NCBI GenBank assembly: GCA_023334545.1
Contig: JAADVB010000040.1
Coordinates: forward strand, 36,880 to 100,879
Origin: Salisapilia sapeloensis
Taxonomy: Eukaryota > Oomycota > Peronosporomycetes > Peronosporales > Salisapiliaceae
Length of the DNA stretch: 64,000 nucleotides
Direction: 5' to 3'
The position numbers were made by a program, and so were the translations under genes. Shown piece by piece: positions 54,081 to 64,000 of the stretch. Each line of letters starts with the position of its first letter. Position 1 is the stretch's first letter. The notes under the pieces were generated by a model. It was given only the letters and a program-made list of their open reading frames with translations, was not told the origin of the DNA and made no database searches.

Positions 54081-55259
54081 TCACTTGCTTAGCTTTTCCT
54101 TGATAGCTTCCCAGTCACTTTCATCCAAGAGTTTTAGATTCTTTTTAATATCATCAAGCTCGGGCTCTAGCATAGGAAGTAGCGTGGCGCTGTTTCCAGC
54201 CGATAGGCCTGCTACTTTATAAACGAAGCCTCTTACCGTGTCCATCATAGTGTAAAAGGTTGGTGAAAAGGATTGGCATCCATCCGGACCATAGCTCGTA
54301 ATGCCCACAAGAGTGTTATTGATAATGAGAGGTGTCCCAGCGTCTGCTCCGCATGCCGTATGATATCCTTTCCACGCATCTTTTGAAATATGGTCCACAT
54401 TGTAGCCTTCTGTGATGAGCAAGTTGTTAAGCTTATCTGGAATTTTGCCACGAGCACATCCCATGCCACTTTCAAAGCCTATCTCGACCGGTTTCCCATC
54501 CGGCGAAAATTCGCTCCACTTTAAGTATCCATCACCTGCCAGATATGTGCAGTTGGTATTCGTCATTAGCCGCACATCTGTCGCATAGTGAACGTAACTC
54601 GATTCATATCCTCCTGCAACTCCTCCCCAGCCAACCACCATTGCGTTCACATTTTCAATCTCAAACGTACCATCGTATATTTTGATAAATGGATACGGTG
54701 CAGTAGACTTGTCGTTTTCGCTCCATCCTTTGGGCAGATGTACATCGTTTTTCAATCTGAGGACAGCAACATCGTACACACTACTTGAAAAAGTAAAGTA
54801 TTCGTGGTACCATACTTTTTCCACTTCCAACCTAGTAGCGTTCGACAAATGCTTGGCAGTCTTAAACTGCGCGACGTAAGGGATCACATCTAGTTTGCGA
54901 CCTATCATTTCCTTCTTCTCGAACCATACGCTCGGCTTCAGGACACAATGAGCCGCTGTGATTATAGATCTTCTCGCGATCAAAGCCCCACCACAAACAT
55001 CCTTATAATGCCCGTCGTGACCTACTATAGTAACCATAAAAGGAAATTTTCTTTCAAACTCTTTCTGGTCAAGAGCTTTTCCATCGTAAATGCGATTCTC
55101 TGCTTCCACTGGCGCATGCGTGTCAACATTTGCGTCAACGGCGGATGTTAAGTCTTCGCTAAATGCTGCTTCAACTTGCTTTAATCGATGAGATAAAACA
55201 GCAAGGCATACAACAAGCGATATCATACAAGCCCTATGCATGAACATGTAAATCCCCAT
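54081..55259 (-). CDS. Secreted S1 (trypsin-like) protease homologue without catalytic Ser, copy 2
   Basis: A 392-aa secreted-type protein. A hydrophobic leader (MISLVVCLAVL within residues 12-22) is followed by a pro-like region and NRIYDGKAL. His104 (TAAHC) and Asp163 (VYDVAVLRL) are present, but the serine loop is CGADAGTPLI, so Ser195 is Ala307 and the oxyanion Gly193 is Ala. The protein should not cleave peptides. It is closer to copy 3 at 62633 (shared FMV strand, DAG-TP/SP loop, LVGI-S-GP, RGFV/RDFV) than to copy 1. A C-terminal charged helix (DDIKKNLKLLDESDWEAIKEKLSK) extends past the fold. An inhibitor or effector-like binding role, as in glucanase inhibitor proteins, is inference. 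Confidence 0.85.
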   Translation of the reverse strand: MGIYMFMHRACMISLVVCLAVLSHRLKQVEAAFSEDLTSAVDANVDTHAPVEAENRIYDGKALDQKEFERKFPFMVTIVGHDGHYKDVCGGALIARRSIITAAHCVLKPSVWFEKKEMIGRKLDVIPYVAQFKTAKHLSNATRLEVEKVWYHEYFTFSSSVYDVAVLRLKNDVHLPKGWSENDKSTAPYPFIKIYDGTFEIENVNAMVVGWGGVAGGYESSYVHYATDVRLMTNTNCTYLAGDGYLKWSEFSPDGKPVEIGFESGMGCARGKIPDKLNNLLITEGYNVDHISKDAWKGYHTACGADAGTPLIINNTLVGITSYGPDGCQSFSPTFYTMMDTVRGFVYKVAGLSAGNSATLLPMLEPELDDIKKNLKLLDESDWEAIKEKLSK

Positions 55260-55719
55260 TTCGTTTGTCGGGGTAGTGTGATCTTTAGCGCGAGATTCTT
55301 CTAATGAAAGAACGATAAAGTGCTGGCCATGGTCATCATAGGTTCAAATTGGAATTCATGGATTCATTGGCCTGATCGTACCTTGCGATGACACATGTAT
55401 GAATCAAATGGACCACAAGCAGTATTCAATCGTTTCTACAATTGCACGAACAGTTCTAAAAGCTTACTCCTACACTGATACGAAAAGATGTAGCAGAAAG
55501 GGAATTAAATGTAATCGAATTGATGCTTGAAAAGATGATATACCTGCCAAATTCATGGTGACTACGCCATCGTACGTCTTATCATCTTCCTGTATCTTTT
55601 CAAGATTTCATGCGTCTTGGATTATTAGCAATAGTTGAAGCTTGGTCTGAAAAGAAACGACAGACAACAAATTAGGACATCTAACGGCCAATCGAAGATT
55701 AGCCAAGTATCTGCTTCCT
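55260..55719. other. Divergent promoter region, S1 copy 2 and PUS7
   Basis: No coding frame recognised in 460 bp between divergent starts; no clear initiator motif was picked out for either gene. Confidence 0.4.
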
Positions 55720-57965
55720 ATGGGCAAGTCTGGACGTTTTGGGATGCGTGGAAGAGGTCGTGGTGGGCGAGGTAGAGGCAGAGGTGGCAATGACAGAAAG
55801 CCGGATATGCGCCAATTTAAAGGTCCCGGATATAATGACGCTGTGGCCATGAGTGTCGATGAGAGCGTCGTTGGCATTACACGGTACTTGAGGACTGAAG
55901 TCAGTGGATTTCAAGGAACGACAAAGCAACGATACTCGGACTTTATTGTGAGAGAAGTGAGTGCTTCCGGTGATGTCGTGCGTTTAACGGATGTCAAAAA
56001 GGTATCCAGTACCGACAAGAAACAGAACACGAAACAGAATCTCGGAAATACTTTCAAGTCGCGTATTTTTGAAATGATCGAAAATGCAGAGTCGACACCA
56101 GCTGGTCAGGCGGTGAAAGAAGCAGGGAACATGGCGAAAGAAGGACGGGAAGTGCGAGATATTGTTGGAAAACTAGCTCAACGGCTGTATTATCAGCAGA
56201 ATCAGCTCAAGCAGGAGCAAAAGGAGGTTGATCTTCGCCCCCGAATCCAGCAGCTGAAAGCAGAGATGGCTGGTGTATGTGATCAGTCCGTTGCAAACCG
56301 CTTGGAAACCTTTTTGCTGTCTTTGCTACCATCCAACGCGAACGCCACAAGCTCTGAAGGCGCATCGTTTCTCTTTCCGGAAATCACGGACAAGGATTCT
56401 CGTAAGCGCGTTCACGAATTGCTTCGGGAGCACTTGGGCGAGTTTGTCGTTTCCGACACGATCACAGAGAACGACAAGACCGTTATCCGCGTCCGCAAAT
56501 CTTCTGTCGGTGGCCAGAAGAGAAAGGATGTCGATGTTCGGTCGAAACAACAGCAGTGGCCGTCCGACCGTCCTGACTTTTTGCAGTTTGTCCTCTACAA
56601 ATCAAACGTGGAAACGGGTACGGTGATGCAACAGCTCGCGAAAGCATTAAAACTCAGCGTCTCATCCTTTAGCTACGCCGGCACGAAAGATAAGCGTGGC
56701 ATTACAACTCAGCTGTGCACCGTCTATCGTGGACCCATCGAACGAGTGGTGGGCATGAACAGAGGAGACCGAGAGCTTGACCAGTTCAACTTCCTCGTCG
56801 GCAACGCCCAGTACGTTCCAGACAAACTTAATCTTGGAGACTTGCAAGGCAATCGCTTTTCGATTGCCATTCGGAGCCTTCCATCCGACGACGAGATTTC
56901 AGACGAGAGCGTTCATGCTGCTGTCGAGAGCTGGAAGAAGAATGGATATATCAACTACTTCGGCTTGCAACGGTTCGGGACAAAGTCCATTGCCACCCAT
57001 GAGATCGGTCGAGCACTTTTACAACGCAATCCGAAGCTAGCTGTTGAACTGATTTTGAAGCCTCAGGAGGGTGATGCGACGAAGATCAAGGAAGCTCGAC
57101 AAGAGTTCCAAGATACGTGGGACATTGCTCAAGCGTTGAAGGCGTTTCCTCCGTACCTAGTGGCCGAAAGAGCGGTGCTGAATGGATTGAGTAAGCACGG
57201 TGACCAAGCTTTCCAGCACGCCGTTCAAGCTATTCCTCGTCATCTACGGATGATGTACACTCACTCGTACCAGAGTTATGTGTGGAATAGCTTGGTGAGC
57301 AAGCGACTGGAAATGTCTCCGGATGGTGTCGTTCCTGGAGACCTGGTCCTACCTCCGAATGCTGTGAAAGAAGAGAGTATTGAGGATGATGGAAAAGACG
57401 ATGTAGAAGACGAGTCTCCAGACGCTAAGCGCCGAAAGGTGGACAAGACGGACGTGGAACCTACTGTTGTGACAGAAGAGAATGCTGCGGACTATACTCT
57501 TTATGACGTGGTATTGCCCTTGCCTGGATACAGTGTCAAGTACCCGACGAACGGACTGAAGGAAGTGTACGATCGACTGATGCAGGAGGATGGGGTCGAT
57601 TTTGAGTCTTTGGAGAAATCAACTAGTTCAGAGTATCATCTACCGGGCTCCTACCGACACTTGGTGAAGAAGCCGATTGATGTCTCGCACGAGATCAAGC
57701 GGTACGACGACCCGACTATCCCACTATTACAGACGGACGTCGACGTGCTGATGGGCAAAGAGGTTCAACCATCGATTCCAGGCGCCAAGCACAGAGCCTT
57801 GTGCCTCGAATTCCAACTGAGTACGTTCTAAATTGTATAAACTTCTGTAGTGTTGCTAACTGTACGACAGGTCCGTCTTCCTACGCAACCATGGCCGTGC
57901 GAGAACTGCTCAAGCAAAGCAGCAACATCCAAGTCCAGCTAAAGATCAATGAACAAACATCATAA
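55720..57965 (+). CDS. PUS7: PUS7/TruD-family pseudouridine synthase
   Basis: Isomerises uridine to pseudouridine in tRNA and other RNAs. Exons 55720-57820 and 57871-57965 give 731 aa; the 50-bp intron restores the family ending FQLSPSSYATMAVRELLK, where the unspliced frame stops early. An N-terminal RGG/GRG tract (residues 8-24) may bind RNA. The TruD core has DFIVREV, the catalytic Asp324 in YAGTKDKRGIT, LGNTF/LGDLQGNRFSIAIR and YINYFGLQRFG, then the insertion domain and YTHSYQSYVWNSLVS. An acidic stretch with KRRK near residue 570 could be a nuclear signal. Length is close to the eukaryotic PUS7 norm. It converges on RAD50 with 55 bp between. Confidence 0.94.
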
Positions 57966-58020
57966 GCCTTTCGTCATCTTTTTAGCCCTTGTCAATGTAG
58001 TTTGTAGCTAAAGTGACCTC

Positions 58021-61000
58021 TTATAATCCGTCGCCCCAGTCGCGTCGCTCGATCTTGCTGCAGTATCGTCCATTGCCACTATGTGCATGCAATCAAATGA
58101 GAGAGAGTTATAGATAGCGAGTGTATAAACACGTACGTGTCTTCTCGACGAATGCGCCAGTAAGTCTCCGGACACGAGCCGTTCATCGCTTGGGTACGAC
58201 TGAGCATCTGCACAAATTCCTCGTCGTGCGTGATACACACAAGCTGAAAGTTTTGCTGCTGCGCTCGTGCCTCCAGAATGTCCGTGATGGCTTGTGCCAG
58301 CCCGTACTTGTTCTCCGTATCCAGATTGGTGGTCGGTTCATCCAGCGTCAAGACGCCGCAGTTCAAGCAGAACGTTTCGGCCAGTGCCAATCGAATTACG
58401 AGTGCCGCCAGCACCTTTTGGCCTGCACTGCAACGTCCCCTCATATCCACCTTGACACCAGCTTTGCGCATGACCACACGGTAGTCATAGGACCTCCCTG
58501 CTTTCGAGGCCACACCTTCCTCTTGACCACTAACCACCTCGATCGTGTCGATGTCCTGCCCTTTGTAAGTAATCTGCCACAACGTCCGAATGATTCCATT
58601 CAGCTCCTCCACCTTCTTGGAATGGTATTGTAGCAACGCTCGATCCAATGCTTTGTAGTACTTGTCCAAGTCGTCAGCCGCCAGTCGCGTAGTTTCATAC
58701 TCGATCATCTTCTTACGGTGCTTACCATGAGCATCAGCTAGCTCCTCCGACTCGAGCTCTTCCTCGTAAGAGCCAAGTTGTCGTTGAAGCTCGTGCTTCC
58801 GACCGCCTAACTGGGCAAGCCGGTCGCGAGCCTGCTGCAGTCGATTAAGACAACTCTGCAGCTGGTTGTTCACTTCTTCGATGGATAAAGACGTGCTAAT
58901 GCGAGACTCTAGTTCGAACACCTCCTTCTTGGTGGCCTCTACACTTGCTCGAAGCTCTCGATAGTCCATGTTCTGACGCAGTTGGCGCTTGGCGCTTTGT
59001 GCATGCTCGAGATTGTTTTGCAGCTGTGCCAAGCGAGGCTGAAGTTTTTCTAGCTCTTTCACTAGTTCCTCTTTCTCGACGTTTAGCTTGACCATCTTTT
59101 CCTTTACGCCTTCCAGTTGGGACGAGAGAGCTGCAGGAGGCTCAGCGTTAATTTGTTCGATTCGTTCTTTGATACTTTCACTCATTCGGTGCACTTCATT
59201 CAACTCATCTTGCTTCCTCACACGCTCCTCTTCTCTCTCCTGACGGAACGTTTCTCTCTTCTTACGACTATCTTCCACCTGGCCTTCTAATTCTCTTACC
59301 ACCTTTTCGATTCGACCTATTTCTTTCTCATGCTCCTTCACGTGCTCCTTTAGCTCTTGCTGTTGGCTCATCGAAGCATCAAACTCTTGTCGAGCCTCCA
59401 TTTTCTCCTGCAAATTCTGTTTCTTACGCGCTACGTCCGTCTGCAGTTTCGCTCGTACTTCCTGTAGGTTCGTTTGCTCCTTTTGCTTTTCTTGTAAAGA
59501 GTCACTGAGCTTCTGACTATGCGTCCACATCGCATCCTTCTGCTTCTCGACGTCTTCGATGGAGGAAACACCACCCGCATGTGCACCCTCCCGACGCTTT
59601 AACTCTTCGTCTTCATCTTGGAGTTTATTATCATCACGTTCGAGCGCCTTTGCTTTGGTCTCAAGCTGCTCCAACTTCTCCTGAGTCCTCGTATACCTGT
59701 TTAGCTTCTTTTCGATTCTCTGGACTTCTTCCTGGGCACCCTTTAGCTTTGTCTCGAGCGCCTTCTCCTCCTCTTGGACACTCGCTAAAGTCTCTTGCGC
59801 AGATGGCAGCTCGGCTTCGACGCTCAAGTACTCTTCGACACTCGGCATCAGTTTCTCCAGACCTTTCCATGCCTCTCGAGCTGGCTCCTCGTTTGCTCCT
59901 TCATCCTTCTCTTCTTCCACCTTCTTCTCGATGCTCTCGTGGAACACCTGCACCTCGCCCTCGTCCATCGCTCGCGTACACAACGGGCAGCAGCGTTCTG
60001 CCTGGCCTCTTTGTGACAGCTCCTGCAGCACTCGGACAGCCTCCACTGCCTTTAACGCCGTGCTCTTGGTACGCATGTACTTGTTCTCGGCGTCTTCCAC
60101 TGCTCCTCTCGCCTCTTCAATGGAGATCTCCTTCCCTTTGCGTCCGACTAACGAGAGGAAGGCTTCTACATTGTCCTTTCGCTTCGTTTGTTTACTAGTT
60201 AAAGCCTCTACCTGTTTCTCTCGACCTATACGAGTCGATCGTTTATCCTGTACTTGATCACCTACCTTCTTGGTCTCTGCTTTCTTCTCATCAAGACTGT
60301 CTTGGACTTGCTGACTAGACACCGAGAGAGATTCGAGGACGGTCGAAAGATTCGACAAGGTCAAATCACCGTTCAACAAGTCTTCGCAGTCACTCGATAC
60401 AGCCTGCAACTGGGTCTCCAGTCTCTCTCGATTGTCTGCGAGCTGGCTCTGTCGATAGGACAAGTGCTTGCGTTCGTCATCAAACTCTCGAAGACGCTTC
60501 GCGCTGTCGTTCAAGCGACCGATCTCGTCATTAGCTTCTCGAATCTCCTTCTGCAGTTTGTCCATGTCTCTAGCGATTTCTGCTCCCCCGCCATCCTCCA
60601 GATGCGCCTTTAAGGCAGACTCGTCCTTTTCTATGCTCTTTTCCAGATCCTGGACCTCACGCTGGGTCGGAAGATCTGTCATGCGCTGCAACTTGGATCC
60701 GATTGCCTTTACCTCCTCCTGCTTCGTCCCGATAACCTTCTTGAGACTAGCCAGGCGCTCCGACTCGTGGTGGAAAGAGGAGGAGAGTTTTGTCACTTCA
60801 GATGTCAGTTCGTCCTCCTCTCTCTGTTTCTGCTCACTCTCTGTCTGCAGTATCGTTCGCTTGTCCTTGACCAGAGCAGACACTTCCTTTTGGAGATCTG
60901 TCCATTCGACACGACTGATGTCGCTCAAGTCCGTCTCGAGAGTGTGCTTTTGCTGCATTTCCCGTGCAATCGACAAGAGCTCTTGACCCTGTTGCTGACG

Positions 61001-62131
61001 AACCTCGAGCTTTGCTTCCAGAGCTCCTTGGCGTTGGAAAAGAGCCGTGTACTCGCGCTCTGCTTCCTGCCTCTTCTGATTAATCGACGCCTGCTCTCGT
61101 TCCACCTCTTGCCTCTCTTGCTCAAACGAATCGACTTTTCGATTGTGGTTTTGCAGTAGCTCTTTTAACTCGTCGTCCGACTCGTCGCGCTCGACCTCGA
61201 GACTGTGATGCGCCTTCTGCATAGCTTTCTCCTCTAGTCTCAGACGCTCCTTTCGTCGGTCTCTCTCAGCCAATTGCGACTCTGTTTCTTCCTTGAAAGC
61301 TCGCGCCTCATCGGCTTTAGAGGAAGCGTCGTCTACCTCTGCCTGTGCCTCACCTTTCTCCCTTCGAAGATCATCCAACTGACTCTGGACGTCACTCGCC
61401 TTTCGATGCAGCTGGTCCGACTTTTGGATGAGCACCATGAGGACGTCGAGGTCGCGCTTCAGGTCTTTCGCATCCACGTCTCTCGCTTTCTTTAGCTTTT
61501 TTATCGCATCCAGAGCTTTTGTGTACCGAGCGGACTCGAAGATATCGTCAAAGCGTTTCTTGAGCACAGCTCCTTCCTGCAGAGGCCAGTTGGAGTCCTC
61601 CTGATGGCAGAAGATGACGCTGTCCAAAATCGCTCGGGATACGCCCAGCATGTCCGGCAAATGGCGGTCTAGCTCGGAGCACTTGTGGCTCATACTAACT
61701 TTCTCGCCACTGGCATTCACAACACGGATGACACCATCCAGAGCCTTAAACTGGACGGTCTTTCGAGTCTGCTTCAACTGATACGTGCGCTGCACCACCA
61801 TCGGCTTGCCTATTGGTCCTGCTTAATAATGTACAGATGAACGCTTCAAGTGCAGTGCCTTACCTGCTTGATTCCGAAAGCGGAGACGGACACTAGCTTT
61901 AACCTCATTCGTTCCAGCGATCTTCGGGTCGTGGATTAGACCTTGTCCACTACGAGCACCAGGTGGAAGGCCTCCGGTGCAGGCAATTTTAAGGCACTCA
62001 ATGATCGTCGTTTTGCCACAGCCATTGTCTCCTAGGATGACTGTAAGCGGATGGTGGAACTCGATGATCTCCTCTCGATTCGGACTAAAGCTCCGTATGC
62101 CACGGATCGACAGCTTTTCGATACTCGCCAT
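58021..62131 (-). CDS. RAD50: RAD50 double-strand-break repair ATPase
   Basis: SMC-like subunit of the MRE11-RAD50-NBS1 complex that tethers and processes DNA ends. Exons 62131-61864, 61818-58137 and 58078-58021 give 1335 aa, close to the ~1312 of other eukaryotes. Introns are only 45 and 58 bp. The N-lobe has IRGIRSFSP and Walker A GDNGCGKTT (residues 34-42); two very long Glu/Lys/Gln-rich coiled coils flank the zinc hook CCPLC near residue 700; the C-lobe has the signature region DMRGRCSAGQKVLAALVIRLAL and Walker B LTLDEPTTNLD. The last splice turns a run-on end into CSKIERRDWGDGL, matching RAD50 tails. The start at 62131 (MASIEKLSIRGIRSF) fits the family; upstream in-frame codons are likely leader. 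Start codons of RAD50 and the next S1 gene are 501 bp apart. Confidence 0.95.
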
Positions 62132-62632
62132 GATGCCAATGGACTTAAATGGAGAATGTGATGCAGTCGGTGCCACTAATACGTTATTGAAGTTATGTTG
62201 AAGCATGATACAAGACCTCTGCTGCATCACCAGCCTTTGAATAGTTAAACCCATTTCCGGTGGACTCCAAGGGTATTCATGTATTGAGTTTAGACAAGAT
62301 ACTAGATTTCATGCAGCAACAACATCATCACCGGTCAGAACACTTTATTCGTTTCGATGAAAAAGATGTGCTTGATTCTAGATTAAGTGACAGGAACCCA
62401 TGAATGTGCAGACATTATATCTGTCGTGAGAAGTGTGGAAGAGTTATGGGAAGTAGGGGTAGTAGGAGGAAATATTCAGGTGCTGGACTTTTACTTTATT
62501 CTTATCGTGACATAAACAACTTCCCTTTTGTGATGCCAGCAACAAAGTTGGAAAGCTCGTACTAGTCCCCGAAGCACTTTAAATTTGGACTTCATCACCC
62601 TAAACCGCTCCGCACAACGCCCACGATAGCAA
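62132..62632. other. Divergent promoter region, RAD50 and S1 copy 3
   Basis: No gene recognised. Upstream of RAD50 (minus strand, about 62147-62161) a CATTCTCCATTT segment resembles the initiator/flanking pair, with an A in place of the first pyrimidine. Confidence 0.35.
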
Positions 62633-63718
62633 ATGTCCTTAATGTTTGCTCTCTTCCAGGTCATGGTCACTATGATTGTACTAGTGTTTGCAACGCCGAT
62701 GAATAAAGCACCGGTCAGCGTGTCCAAGACTACGCACAGCTTTGCTGACATGACCGCGACGATCGATCCTGTGGGCGACAACATAACTGGTGGCGAAATG
62801 AATCGGATTCATGCAGGGAGAATGGTAAGCCATGAAGAGTTTGGTCGAACATACTCGTTTATGGTTGCTGTAATACAACAAAATGGAAATCGATGCTCTG
62901 GATTCCTCGTGAATCTATACTACGTCATGACTGCTGCCCATTGTGCCGTCTCCTCTCATGAAAGAGACGTGAATGGGACTCTACTAACAATAGCTGAAGG
63001 CGTCTCAACAAATGACATTGCTGTGATACCCAACGAATTCAATGAAGATTACTATCATCTAGTGGACGTGATCTATCACCCTAGATTTAACCCAATCGAC
63101 GGCTCCTACGACGTTGCGCTTCTTGAACTAGGGCGTCCTGTGAGGCGGCAATACGAGTACGTTGACATCCAGAACGAGGGACGATTTCCTTTCCGGTCAC
63201 AGTTTTTAGAGTTTGTGGATGCAAACTTTCGAGCGGAAGACATCAATAGAGACATGACAATAATTGGGTTTGGCGATCAATATCAAGAGGGTAATCCACA
63301 CAACATACCACAACCACTTCGCTTTGAAGACCATCGTCCATTTACTATTCGAGTCGCAACCGACATGATCAGAACTACGAAGGAGTTTTGTAAGCAATCC
63401 TGGAGGCGTACTATCCGTGGGGATGGAAGGCGCCACCGCATCGGGGATGATAAGATATGTGTTCGAGGAGCCGGTGTTGAAGATCACCATCCACTCCAAT
63501 CCTATACGATGAGGTACTATCACACTATATGCGAACGAGACGCTGGAAGTCCACTACTATTCCAAAACAAATTGGTAGGAATCGCAAGTTTCGGGCCGGA
63601 ACCATGTGGAAGCACAATTCCTGCTGTCTTCACTTTACTCAATGCCGTCCGAGATTTCGTCTTAGAAGAGATGGCATATCGCACGGTTGACGAATTCGGC
63701 ACCAAGGTGGCACTTTAA
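62633..63718 (+). CDS. Secreted S1 (trypsin-like) protease homologue without catalytic Ser, copy 3
   Basis: A 361-aa protein with a hydrophobic leader (MFALFQVMVTMIVLVFA) and an S1 fold starting near NRIHAGRMV. His103 (TAAHC) and Asp160 (SYDVALLEL) are intact, while the serine loop reads CERDAGSPLL: the Ser195 equivalent is Ala304 and Gly193 is Arg. It should be catalytically inactive. It shares more with copy 2 than with copy 1: HEEFGR-YSFMV against KEFERKFPFMV, and LVGIASFGPEPC against LVGITSYGPDGC. The central part has a basic insert (WRRTIRGDGRRHR). Likely a secreted binding protein or inhibitor; target unknown. Confidence 0.85.
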   Translation: MSLMFALFQVMVTMIVLVFATPMNKAPVSVSKTTHSFADMTATIDPVGDNITGGEMNRIHAGRMVSHEEFGRTYSFMVAVIQQNGNRCSGFLVNLYYVMTAAHCAVSSHERDVNGTLLTIAEGVSTNDIAVIPNEFNEDYYHLVDVIYHPRFNPIDGSYDVALLELGRPVRRQYEYVDIQNEGRFPFRSQFLEFVDANFRAEDINRDMTIIGFGDQYQEGNPHNIPQPLRFEDHRPFTIRVATDMIRTTKEFCKQSWRRTIRGDGRRHRIGDDKICVRGAGVEDHHPLQSYTMRYYHTICERDAGSPLLFQNKLVGIASFGPEPCGSTIPAVFTLLNAVRDFVLEEMAYRTVDEFGTKVAL

Positions 63719-64000
63719 TAGAACGCGCTAGTACGGGCATTCGACATCATAAGTAACTTCACATCAATGTACCTCACTTATTAAAAAAAGGAATATCGCG
63801 CGATTTCATAAGAGTGACAAATCAATCCGTTCATTTCCTCTTAAATTTGTCGGTGTCTAATTCTGGCATCTCCATGCTTCATTCAGTTTGGTCTATCCCC
63901 ACTACTTTTATTACGAATGACATGTTCGATAGTAGAAGAGAGTGTGACTTTAACAACGAACACTGCAAAAAGTACTACGAGAAGACGAAGTTGTGAATTC

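Noticed and set aside
27478-62404. Identical 16-mer gacaggaacccatgaa at 27478-27493 and 62389-62404, both upstream of secreted-protein genes
   Set aside because: One such match is about what chance predicts in 64 kb, and the flanks do not match.
63814-63996. 60-codon plus-strand frame at the right edge
   Set aside because: Too short and without motifs; no splice partner inside the window.
1-64000. CRISPR arrays, tRNA/rRNA genes, insertion sequences or phage genes
   Set aside because: None was seen on either strand by eye; gene structure with spliceosomal introns is eukaryotic.

Overview
The window looks like nuclear DNA of an oomycete, most likely a Phytophthora/downy-mildew-like, zoospore-forming member. 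The evidence is dense genes on both strands, few introns of only about 45-70 bp (one of 116 bp), short gene spacing, and initiator motifs of the oomycete TCAYTT...CAWTTT type. Gene content agrees: a mitochondrial acetolactate synthase regulatory subunit, secreted and membrane-anchored GH72 enzymes, and serine-protease homologues with a lost catalytic serine, as in oomycete glucanase inhibitors. A full outer-arm axonemal dynein heavy chain implies flagella. No species is named.

Layout. 0-9 kb: a giant FHA/UBA/SPRY/HECT ubiquitin ligase, open at the left edge. 8.9-10.0 kb (-): TRM10-type tRNA m1G9/m1A9 methyltransferase in four exons. 10.2-13.0 kb: Lys/Ser/acid-rich protein with an OB-like domain. 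13.2-13.8 kb: isochorismatase-family hydrolase. 13.8-17.8 kb: gene-poor, with one single-pass membrane protein and a short relic of a papain-like protease gene. 17.8-22.3 kb: two tyrosine-aminotransferase-like genes around a JmjC/cupin-8 protein. 22.5-24.0 kb (-): membrane-anchored papain-like protease. 24.3-25.5 kb: tandem SRPBCC-like pair. 25.5-29.6 kb (-): tandem GH72 glucanosyltransferases. 30-31.3 kb (-): third aminotransferase. 32.0-33.5 kb: OLA1 ATPase, five exons. 33.8-46.3 kb: Kelch/IPT/filamin/dynein heavy chain. 46.3-47.0 kb (-): protein with two bZIP regions. 47.3-50.7 kb: GH3 glycosidase and acetolactate synthase small subunit, divergent from a 154-bp promoter holding a repeated element. 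51.5-55.3 kb (-): two S1 protease homologues in AT-rich DNA. 55.7-58.0 kb: PUS7/TruD pseudouridine synthase. 58.0-62.1 kb (-): RAD50. 62.6-63.7 kb: third S1 homologue.

The window mixes conserved housekeeping genes (RNA modification, DNA repair, OLA1, dynein, amino acid metabolism) with secreted or surface genes likely to act on walls or hosts (GH72, GH3, cysteine protease, dead S1 proteins). The second group is the one showing tandem or dispersed duplication and flanking gene-poor DNA. Splice sites were set by joining frames on conserved family motifs; every exon set given sums to a whole number of codons. No database or RNA evidence was used.
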